This document shows positions 53,760-64,000 of a stretch of DNA of 64,000 nt, in pieces (the first letter of the stretch is position 1; each line of letters opens with the position of its first letter). Both the position numbers and the translations under genes were made by a program. The notes below the pieces were generated by a model that saw nothing but the letters and a program-made list of their open reading frames with translations, was not told where the DNA came from and did no database searches. Source of the DNA: Beroe forskalii (Eukaryota; Ctenophora; Nuda; Beroida; Beroidae); contig WFMF01000091.1 of NCBI GenBank assembly GCA_011033025.1, forward strand, positions 1 to 64,000. Reading direction: 5' to 3'.

Positions 53760-54800
53760 GGTTGGTATACTAAGTATCTAGGCTTATTGGTACCTAATTC
53801 GAGAGATCATCAATTTCTTGCCCCTTCACTTAATGAGAACCATTACCACCGCAACTCGTCGAGTTTTATTACCAATATTATACCTTATCTCCTTGAGAGC
53901 CGTGCTATTCTCTCGCATGGTTCGGGCTTGCTCTTAATGCTCGGTATTATTCTGGTAAGCACTGAATGGGTCAGTTAATTAATCATTCCTGAAAGTCCCT
54001 CATAACCAATTTCTCAGCATCAATGCTCTCTGGCATCCATGTCGAAATTAAATACAAACAATAAGCGGTTACATGTCGAAGTGGTGACCGTATACCGCAA
54101 CTTACATGGTCGAGGCGACAGCCGAGACTGTGTAAGGTGGATAATGGACGAGGCGTGCCGAGTTCATTATCGAAGGTATACGGTCACAGCTGAGATCATG
54201 GAACCGGATTATACCCCGACCGGAAACAGCTAGGACCGACTTTTCTATAACCAAACAACAGTATTTCTTCCTACTCGGGTCTGACGACCCTCGTCCGGAT
54301 TCAACGCTTAAGTAGATTTTTGAGTGCTCCTTTATAAAATTAAATTTCATTTTCAGCTTTTTTGCACTGTAATTCAATGGAGACCGTATAACCAAACTTA
54401 TACGGTCGCCAAAACAAGCTTGGGAGGGGTATAATGTTTCTTAATTTCACTTTACATAAGTACATAGGTAATAAAGTTTGATACTCTTCATGGAGAGCCG
54501 TTCTATGCCCTCACACGGTTCGGGCGTTTAGCGAACGCTGAAAACGGCTCTCGAACGATGGTTGTTTTTTAAATTGTAAGCACTGAATGTGATAATAAAT
54601 TGAGAGAAGTAGCTCACAAACTTCACCATGCATCATCTTTCTAGCATTCATGTCGAACTTACAGTCAAATTCTCAAATTATTGGATAATTTCACACATTT
54701 CACTATAGTTTGGTCTGTACGATCTGTGCAAACACTTTTCTTATTTTCACTTTAAATAGGTAATAAAGTTTGATACTCTTTATGGTGGATGATGGAGGAC
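53760..54800. repeat. Diverged direct duplication (~620 bp) with inverted GACCGTATACC motifs
   Basis: GAGAGCCGTNCTAT...TCRCANGGTTCGGGC and TAAGCACTGAATG occur at ~53895-53970 and ~54490-54590. CATCCATGTCGAAATTAAAT and CATTCATGTCGAACTTACAG follow at 54030 and 54645. AGGTAATAAAGTTTGATACT recurs at 54466 and 54758. Within, 54087-54186 is bounded by inverted GTGACCGTATACC and GGTATACGGTCAC. The same motif appears at 43971-43985 in a DED-TIR intron. Confidence 0.65.
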
Positions 54801-57800
54801 AAAATCATGGAAAATGGCATTGGATTCTGAGTTGTGACCCAGAAAAGTGGAATTCCCAGGTTTTTGACATTTCTGATATTGCTACCATAATTCTGCCGTT
54901 CTCTTACACATTGAATCGCTGAATATTTTTCCTATCTGCAGCTTCAAACTTCAAACTTCTGTGCATGTTGCTGCCAAGTTTTGCGCTATTTTCTTATTTT
55001 AATATTTTTTCAAGAGGTATTTGATATAAGTGCTGGTATCTAGTTCAGCTGGAAGCGCCGGTTTTTCTAATGTAGGAATATACTGAATGTAGCTCGTAGG
55101 CATATACTAAAGTACTATAATACTTTAATGTAAGGTCATCAGAAGCAGGTTTGGTTTATTTCTGCGTCTGGAAGTGTCTATTGAACGACTATTATTTGGC
55201 CGCCAACAAGTTTTACAAAAAAGGAGGCAAAAATGAAGCAAAAAATCAAAAAAGGTTTAGTCTTATGAAGGATTTTCGGCAAAAAACTACTGGAAATCCT
55301 ATTCCGTGCTTTATAAAATTATTAAATCATGAATTTCATTTTTGAATAATTATTTGTATGTCGAGTCGTTAATTTCGCGTGGAAAAGTATAAGTAAAAAC
55401 GTAGAATGTAAGTTTGCTTTCTGTTTCTAAAACTCACCTGTATCTCAAAAGCTAAAACTAACCGTAACAGTTGAAATATAATTATTGTCAAAAGTTGAAC
55501 TTGCCTCGTGCGAAAAGCGGTGGAACGTCACTAACGTGCCACTTTGTGGTAAATACTTACATCACTCAACAAATATTTCTCTTGCGCGCTGGTTTTAGAA
55601 GAATATTCAGTATTTCTGCAACAGATACCGAGTTATATTATCCTGATTCAATTTTAATTTTAAGCCACTGTCAATCGCCAGGCACAGAGTTTATCGAAAT
55701 AATTACTCGGTTATAAGTAGTAAATTAGTAACATATTAGTAACTTACAACACAACACATATTAAATTAACTAACTGAGTAGGTTGTGTCACACTTTGTGG
55801 AGTTCCTGAAGAAGAGATATTTTATCTCGAAACTGACAGTTGAATAGCGGTGCAAAGTGTATGGGTTCGATTTCATATTTGAGAATTTTTGTGTTTCACT
55901 GAAATGATCAATCACTTCAAACATATTAGTAACACAATATTATATTGTGTAAGTATTGGATTATTGAAAAGCCAATGTTCTGCATATCATTAAAATGGAA
56001 CTCGTAAGTTTTGTGTGGAGATATGGAGTACTCACTTTCTCTTACCAGTTTTCTTATATACCTATGAAAGTGTTTGAAACTAACCTATAAATCGGTCAAC
56101 ATTAAAGCATACAGCTCAATGAACCATTAACTTTGGAGTTTGGTATGTTAAGGTGATTTAATTGGAGGGAATTTCGTTTCTTCTTTCTTATTCTCAATCC
56201 TACCAGCTTTCCAGCAACTCTGAGAGCATCATCATGAAATTTACCTTATTCCCTCATTAATTGACTCCTTCCCGATGAATAATGCAAGTATTCATAGCAA
56301 CTAATCAGTAGATGATGATTTTGTTACTTTTTATGGGAGAATTTTTATTCGATCAGAATCAAGCAATGAATTTCCTGTACTCCATTCAATATCTTAATAT
56401 CACCATGAACTTTTGGTGGTCATAAATATCATTCATTTCAATAACTACCAAAAAGCGACAGCTGGTTATAGGATGGTATTCCACTGCAACAGCTTTGCAT
56501 TTCTTTTGTTGAAATTTGTGTCAAATTTGTATTAATTTCAGATTCAAGAATTATCTAGATTATCTAGATGATTTAAATAATCGCGAAAAAATTATCAGTT
56601 TAAGCATTTATCTATATATAAAAGATTTCGAGTTGATGATGGAAACCCTAGTTTCGATAACTTCATCCGATTCCCTTATAGTCCAAAAATGAACCTTATG
56701 CCGACTGACGATATACCGACTTGTCCATAAAAATCAAATATCGGCATATAGTCTGCTGCCGGCATATAGTCCGGATTCTACTTCATCCGTGTTATAGATG
56801 GATCCATGGGTTGAAGACATTGAAACCGGGAGGGATAAATGCCTCCAATCCATTCAGCACCCTCCTTAGTCCTTATTCAGCGACACCCAGTAAATTTAAC
56901 TATTATCATTCTGTGTTTTTTATGTTGTCCCGTTTTTGAGTTCATATATTTAGGATCTGTACCGACACGATACCCATCATTTGATCTCAGAACATTTTAT
57001 TTATTCACAGAAAATTTTATTATTTGAAGCCTCTCATTCAATAAACTCTTTGATAAATATTCTTCTGGGAGATATCAAGTTTTGTATGGTTACTAACGAG
57101 AATATATTCCATTGTAGAATTCTGATGATATATAATATGAAACGTGTCAATTCCTCCTTTCAGGTCTCTTACTGTGTTATGTGGACATGTGGAACATCGC
57201 CAGTTTCTTCTGGGTTTAAATTAAAAGCAATATTATATCAATGTTTTCTAAGTTATGGTGGTTTCCTAGGGGCACGAAGTGCTCAAAATGTATCCGTGCT
57301 TTACCAGTGATGTTCTGTCAACTTTAATTACAGGCTTTGATTTTACAAGATATTAGTGCAGCCACCATAACGTGCGGTATATACGGTAGGGTCAAAAGAC
57401 AAATAGAGATAAGAAACACTATCGTATAAAAGTGGCGCCACAAAGATGCGGTTTATTACTCCATACGTTTTTCCGTGTCAGATCTAAGGATGGAAATAAA
57501 GAGAACGAAGACTTGTGGCGCCATGATTTTAGTGTTATGATTTTGAGTCAATATTATATTGCTTTTGCTGCCGTGTTACATGTATCAGGTTTTTAATCGA
57601 GGCACTTTATACTATAGACTCCGCTTAGGTTTACGATAATCGTGTAAACATGTTTTTATGTAATTCTATTGTTATCATATGGCCTATTAGTATCATCATA
57701 TGTTATTATTCTTATTATTATCATATTTAATCCTATTATTTTCATATGGCCTATGTAATTATTCGTTGAATGGACATAAAACAACACTTATGCATTATGT

Positions 57801-60800
57801 GGCTAGACTTTATGAATCCACGGATGACCTCCGGGGCTATAATTGATGAGTCTTTTTTGCAGACATAGCAAATCTTTTAGTTACTATGCTCTCATATTTT
57901 TCATGAAAAATATAATACAATTTTGTATATTTTATGTTTATTCAATCTCAATTGATAGTGATTGGGTAATAACTTGATGATATCAGTAGTTTGTAGATTA
58001 CCTTTATTTATACCTTTATTTAACCGGCCTTTTTTAACTGGTCATTTTTCTTACCGGCCTATCGACAAAAATCGAATCATTTTTGATCAATTTTAACCAG
58101 CCCATTGAACAAAAAGTTTCTAGTGGTTACCAAATCAAGGATATTATGCTCTAAAATGACCACTAAAACCCATTTATACTAAGTAGATTGCATAAAAAGA
58201 TCCAAATCTCAGTCTAATCTGATGATTTAGGTCATTTTCATGTTATAAAATGATGTTCAAGTGAATTAATCACATCTTCCAAAATCACACTAATAAAATA
58301 TAAAGCTGGTTACCGATAGTTAGAAAAACAGAATAATACTTACTTACTTAGTTCGTCATGATTATTCGAAATATCGACCTTTGAGTAATTTGATTTAACC
58401 AGGATATCATTGTAATAAATAGTTGATTTACACTCGATCTTTGTACTGGCAACAGCTTGGTGTTTGGGAGACAGACCGTCTATTTTCTACCTTTGTGAAT
58501 TGTGGCTTACAAAAATTATCTTATTCAATTTCCCTCTTATTCCAGTAGTAATTTTATTACCTTTATCATTATTTTATGCTTTGATTTGCTTTCCATAGAA
58601 ATTACATTTTATTCCATTTAGCTGCATCCCATGATCGTTATTTCTACTTCTCCCTATTTCCCTTCGCTTACACTTACTTCTTTTGATTCTATTTATTACG
58701 TAATACGTTCCTTATTTGTTTTTTTGGCGAATGAGTACAAATTGAGGTAAGTTTTGTCACACTTTAAATGGCATGATTACTTAATTATATGTTTTTCTAT
58801 TCTTTGATTTCCATTAAATCTTTTCATTGAACTGCAGGAGCTTTTTATTAGTTTGGTTACGGTTCGGGGTACATATGGAATGGTTTCACCTTCTATATGT
58901 GCGGCCTCCGGGGTGTAGGTTTCTTGGGCTTGGAGGCCGAAAAATCGTGTGTGGTACACTTTGTGCTGCACAACCACCCTTGCCCAACTGATGACCCATG
59001 ATAGCCCTTGAGCACTAACTTTCACTTTCAGGCCTTAAATTATTATTAAAAATCATATAATCCTTTTAAGCATGATTTACTGGAATGATATTACATAAAT
59101 ACATATGAATTGACCTTGCATAGTTACGTTGTCTAGGAATACACGTATATTCGTTCATTTTATATTGCCATTTGTAACCCTGAGATATGGACTGATCGGA
59201 CTACAGCACTTCTGTACTGTAGTTCGTAGATTAAAATACCTATCGTGACTTTATAATTTCCTTCTGTTTTGATCCTTTGCAATTCGTGACTTTTATTTGA
59301 CCAATCTATTCAGTATTCAATTATTTATTGATTTATGCTAGGTTCCTTTATTATTAAGATGTTTGCACTTTCGTACCATACAAGCTACTACTGGGTACCA
59401 CTATTACTATGCTATTGATCGTAATATTTGGATATTTAAGCATCATTATCAGTCATATAATTCAAGAATAATATACTGTTGTCATGGTTGACACCAGGAA
59501 CCATCTTTACACGGTGTAGAGCAGTGATTTTAGAAGTCTAGAATAGGTATTGTGTCAAAATTACAATACTTATTTCCATATCATTTGAATATTTGATTTA
59601 TTCATTATTGAAAGCTCCATAGATATTCTTCTTTCTTAATCCTTTCTTCTGCTTTTGTGGCAATTTTGTATTGTATTTTCTTAATCTATTTGCATTGTCC
59701 CATGTCTTTGCTATCGTATGACCCCTTTTCAATTTTCATTAATGATTGACCATCTCTAGGCCCTATCGTTTTAATTAAATAAAAAAGTAATGAGAATTAT
59801 CTGTTGTTTCTGACATAATATTGTGATACCTGCTTACAAGTTAATTCTTGTCCCTTCGGTTGCATTCACGCGTCTTATAACTTTTGAATGATAATGTAGG
59901 CACCTACAACGTACAATAGGTGGTTAAACAGATAGGACAACAGTCCTTGACACCACTGTACAGTGTACTTGACACCCATGTCCTTGACACCACTGTATTT
60001 TCCGAATTTCGGAAAGCAAATTATAGTAGAATGTAGGCAGGTATGGTGTGTAGAATAGGGATTTCTTCGTCAATTTAATCAGAAATTGGACGGGTAGAGT
60101 GGTTACGAACATCTTCAATTGTAACAATTTAAACGCCGTGTTCTTGTGATATTTCAATGAATATATCATTCATCATAGTCATACATTCTGAGAAGTTTAT
60201 TGGTTAGAACATACAACTGACACACAACACTTACCTAGTTCTTATCTTAACTAAATCAATAAATAATTGAAATTCAATCAATTAAATAAATTAATTTAAT
60301 TTCAATTATTTTATTGATTAAGTTAAGATAAGAACTAGGTAAGTAGGCAGGTACTATTGTATTAAGGTGTTCTGTACATGCTTACAAGCCTGAGTAGATC
60401 AAACATTTCGTGTACTCTTAACTGCCCCATTCATTGTCCTTTTGCTGCTAATGACAGATGACACCCTTTAAGTCAGGTCTTCAGTATTGCTCCTCTAAAT
60501 TATCTCTAAAAATATTTTCTTTTTTAAAGCGCCCTTAGCTGCATAAATCGTTAAACTGTGAATTCTGCCTGAAGTGGTTTAAGAGCTCACACCACTGTCC
60601 AACTGTTCCAGCTTCCCCCACATTTCTAACCTGTATGTAGTGTGCCCTGTGTGGTGTAATTCTGGTTGAAGGGGGCACTAGACTGTGACGATAAGTTCAG
60701 AGTCCCAAATGCTCAAGCAGTGAGGTCAGCAAGCTCTGTTATGATGGTTTTCATGAAGTCATGAGGTAGTCATGCTCTGAGAGCGATCTCTCTGCACTCA

Positions 60801-61711
60801 ATCAAAGCATCAATACATTACATATCATATACCGTCTGACACCATTCTTAGTGGAATGTGATCTCCCGACTCAACGCCACTTCTCTGTTGATATAACCTG
60901 AGAAATATGCCATTTGAAGGCTTTAACGTGACTGAATTAACCTTCATTCTATTAGCTGAACGTGACCCCTGTTTATCTCTTATCCAATTAGTTTCATTAT
61001 TCCTGTAATTACTAATTAGAAGTGATTATGGCCCTTGTGGTCTGGGTATCGTCTGTTTAAACTTAATACTGGGCTTAAATTAGCAGTAATTGTTATAAGC
61101 AAGATAACACAATATTAACGAGATGATGATGAAAATCATTTGTTGAAATTTATCTTTATTTCCTAAGATTCGAGGCATCAAGACAGTGAGATCCTAACTC
61201 CATAGAGGTAACTATGGGATGATGCACTGTCCATTTAGTTGTGATTTCCTGCAATCCAGACGTTATGCACCTCATAGTCAGGCAGTGTATTTACTATTTT
61301 CAAGCCTTGTTCGCTCTGCTAAGCCGTGAAATTTCCAAAAAATATTTCCTTGTGTTTGAATAGACCCTCATTTTAACATGTAATAAGGTCAGTACCTATA
61401 TAAAATCAGTTAAATAACCCAGCAAACATCAGCCTCGGCAATAATGCAATATGGCACACGACTTACCGAAGGCCAGTCGTGTGCAATATCACGGTTCACA
61501 CTTTTGATCGTAACTAAACTGTTCATTATAAAATTCCACAATACGCATTGCCTAGCCCAACGACCCATCTTGTCTCGGTAATTATTGTCAATCTAATTGA
61601 ATTATTAAATACCCATTATTAGATTCCTAGCAAATTTTATAGTACCGTTTATCGCGGGAAATAAAAATGCTTCCTGTGAATGGCCTATAACCCAATGGCC
61701 TATAATCCAAT
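54801..61711. other. Gene-poor AT-rich region
   Basis: No gene could be supported. A minus-strand open stretch at 59025-58777 holds an exon-like segment 58965-58890 (acceptor GGTTGTGCAG, donor GAAG|GTGAAAC; HKVYHTRFFGLQAQETYTPE), unrecognised and without partner exons. At 57432-57525 an inverted pair GTGGCGCCACAAAG / CTTGTGGCGCCAT bounds a short block. At 55440-55870 there is repeat-like sequence ending near GAAGAGATATTTTATCTCGA. Everything else looks like neutral AT-rich DNA. Confidence 0.4.
60229..60344. repeat. 116-bp palindrome
   Basis: ACTTACCTAGTTCTTATCTT at the left is complemented by AAGATAAGAACTAGGTAAGT at the right. The arms continue inward through AATCAATAAATAATTGAAAT and its near complement to an AT-rich centre near 60287. 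Confidence 0.9.
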
Positions 61712-61719
61712 TTGATTAT

Positions 61720-63996
61720 CAGTGGTGCAAATCCCGGGGGGGATGGGGGGGATTTATCCCCCCCAAAAATTGAAGTCCATCCCCTCCAAAAATTTCAAAT
61801 TTCATCCCCTCCAAAATTTCTCAAAATATTTTCAATAGCCGAAATCCCTCATCATGTTATTTTCAAGATCAGAAAGTTATTATTGGATGTAATTCCCACT
61901 CCACTGCGGTCTTTAACACAATTTCTGGGGTGTTTATGTAAGTTCTTCGACTTCATAGCATTACATGAAATGATATTCTGTTCTAATTGAGCTCACACAA
62001 CCTCTGTTACAAAACCACATCAGTGATCAAGGGCAACCAATGCAGATCATTATCCCTCGATGCTCCTTGATATTGTTTGTGTAGGGCGGTGTTTATTGGT
62101 GATTGAATTGCTGGTATAATGTCAATCAGATAGATTGAGTGACGATCAAATTAACATGTCGTCTCAATTTGCTAGGTGCCTAATTATCTACAGTAGTAGA
62201 GTGTATAGGTGCTGGGTGAAAGTGGCTTGAATAAACAATCAAATTCACTCAGTTCTAGGTACCTATACCGTTTTGCTAAACATCTTTACTTGAAACAGCA
62301 TAACATCTTTGCGACATTTTGATGTTAATTACCTACTACAACTTTTTTCGTCTTTGCTACCGTTTGTCATTGTGCATATTGCATGTGTATTGTACTCTTG
62401 TTGGACAGTATTCAGTAAATTCCATGGCCCATGGCCCATGGGGTCTGCACCACTTTCTTAAATTTCATAGTCATGCCCACTGAATGCTGATTTTGACTAA
62501 TTAGGTACTCGACATTAATTTCTATAACAGTAGGTAGGGCGGTCTACTTTCCGACGTTTATTCACAACTCTACCAAATAGTATTGTGCCCAAGGGTAACT
62601 TATGTAGCGACTCAATGAAAATTGAGGCATTTAAGTGTGTACACTGTCATTTGTGACTGCCAATAAAGCAATAAGGAGTCGATTCACATCATCAATGTAG
62701 CAATCTCAACTGCCTATCTTTTGTGATTAGTAATTACGTAATACTTACCTCCTACCTAGCCCCATTCTTCTAATTGTTTTACCTTTTGTCCTTTGGTCCG
62801 AGCTAATTGAAGTAATCATCATTAGAATCTGAAAATAGGGACCTGACATGATAGCCAATTCATAAAGTTACCCAGTATTTCTTAGAGCTAAGATCAATTA
62901 TCGTATGATTGTTGAATTTTAATTTGGGACAGTGTGATTTGCAACTGTACCGTTTGTTTTTTAATGACTTAGATGATAATTCATAAGTACCTACATTTGA
63001 AATTAGCACTGCTAATTTCAAATGTCCTTGCCCCTTGGTACCTGCAGCCTGTGTCTATTCTAAAATAGACTTTAGATTAACAATATGATTAACCAAATAC
63101 CAATTCATAATTATTAGTGCATTGTAGTGATGTAGCAACTACAACGCCGTCAGCAATCATGACATAATTGCTTTGTTGAATGTCAACTTGAAGGGTTTAG
63201 TAACGAGTAAAAAGTACTAAACGTCATATTACACACGAGGGCCGAAGGCCCGAGTGTGTAATATGGCATTAAGAAACCGAGGCCGAAGGCCGAGGTTTTA
63301 AATGCTGAGTTTAGTACTTTTTACGAGTTATTAAACTGAATTATGCACCGACTTTACTCGAAAAAATGGCAATATTTTCAAACACAAGGAAATGTTTTAA
63401 ATTAAGATATGGAGGTACAGTTTGCTCAACTGTGCGAAATAAATTATTACGCACTGTTCCCCTGCACCATAATAAACTATTATGACCTACAGTGCGTAAT
63501 AAATCCGGATTTCGGCACTACAGTGTGTAATAATTTATTGCGCACGGTACCCTGGTGCCTATAGGGTTTTTAAATACAATTAGCATAAACATGCCTGGAA
63601 GGTGCATAATGCATACTTATGCGTTACTGTTATTTGATTTTGATGTTTATTAATTAGTTAATTAGTTAATGCTTGGGTAAAATTGAAACTTTGGATAATT
63701 TTTGGTGAGTTTTCATATAAAATAAATTACAAGATAAATTACAAGATTAACTTGTAATTATAATGCAAGAAGCACTTCACTGAATATAATGTGTGTCACA
63801 CCGCAAATATAGGCCAAAAATTTGATGAAATGGTCGCAGACATGGGCCAGAAACAAATTTTGTTTCTTTAATTTAGTAATTTAATTAAGTAATTAGTGAC
63901 AATTTTAATCATCCCCTCCAATTTTCAAAAATGCCAAAAATTAGCCTTAAAAGCCGAATCATCCCCTCCAATAAAAAATACGGATTTGCACCACTG
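61720..63996. mobile_element. hAT-like non-autonomous element (2,277 bp) at the window edge
   Basis: Perfect terminal inverted repeats CAGTGGTGCAAATCC and GGATTTGCACCACTG. The 8 bp before the left end are TTGATTAT; the window stops 4 bp after the right end with TTGA, matching the first half of the expected 8-bp duplication. Both subterminal regions carry TCATCCCCTCCAA in the same orientation (near 61785-61825 and 63911-63972). No transposase frame. It hosts a nested palindromic element at 63194-63336. Confidence 0.85.
63194..63336. mobile_element. Palindromic MITE nested in the 61.7 kb element
   Basis: Outer arms GTTTAGTAACGAGTAAAAAG and CTTTTTACGAGTTATTAAAC with two inner hairpins, ATTACACACGAGGGCCGAAG closing on CCCGAGTGTGTAAT, and AACCGAGGCCGAAGGCCGAG closing on GTT. 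GGCCGAAGGCC hairpins of this sort are dispersed in several invertebrate genomes. Small, non-coding. Confidence 0.7.
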
Positions 63997-64000
63997 TTGA

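Noticed and set aside
55471-55870. 81-codon frame and flanking sequence as a gene
   Set aside because: No splice partners or domain. The surroundings look like the tail of an old repeat element.
56981-57310. 109-codon frame on the plus strand
   Set aside because: Low-complexity AT-rich sequence, no recognisable motif and no coherent exon boundaries.
61712-61990. 92-codon frame starting near the left end of the 61.7 kb element
   Set aside because: It runs through the element's terminal repeat and poly-G/C stretch, with no domain.

Overview
The window is nuclear DNA from an invertebrate animal. Genes are split into many short exons with GT-AG introns mostly of 100-700 bp, polyadenylation signals follow several stop codons, and the gene content is metazoan: a ceramide synthase with the animal Hox-like insert, and a protein joining a death-effector domain to a TIR domain. 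I cannot name the phylum from sequence alone.

Layout. 1-8.7 kb: 3' portion of a roughly 1,300-residue coiled-coil protein (+). 8.7-10.7 kb: spacer with a CpG-rich island. 10.7-15.1 kb: ceramide synthase (+). 15.1-18.2 kb: spacer with two small inverted-repeat elements. 18.2-20.2 kb: a small secreted cysteine-containing protein on the minus strand, with a complete hAT-like element inside its second intron. 20.7-23.4 kb: zinc-finger/coiled-coil protein (+). 24.3-28.9 kb: UDP-glucose 4-epimerase GALE (+). 28.9-32.1 kb: tandem repeats and a decayed retroelement. 32.1-37.1 kb: asparagine-synthetase-like gene (+) without a visible amidotransferase half, with a second hAT-like copy in an intron. 39.7-44.2 kb: DED-TIR-FHA-like protein (+). 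45.4-49.6 kb: a possible minus-strand transcription unit with repeated exon cassettes starting near a palindromic CACGTG promoter-like block. 49.6-64 kb: essentially gene-free, with DNA elements, long palindromes and a 2.3 kb hAT-like element whose terminal duplication is cut by the window edge.

No operon or single pathway links the genes. Their shared oddity is splice-site architecture. Exon ends, acceptor tracts or whole short exons are tandemly copied inside the adjoining intron in at least ten introns belonging to five transcription units, some introns are flanked by direct repeats of exon sequence, and hairpins built around CCAATCAG/CTGATTGG sit just upstream of several 3' splice sites. 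Two genes (GALE and DED-TIR-FHA) also carry isolated one-base frame breaks and missing GT/AG dinucleotides in otherwise intact sequence. These look more like assembly indels or unusual splicing than ordinary pseudogene decay.
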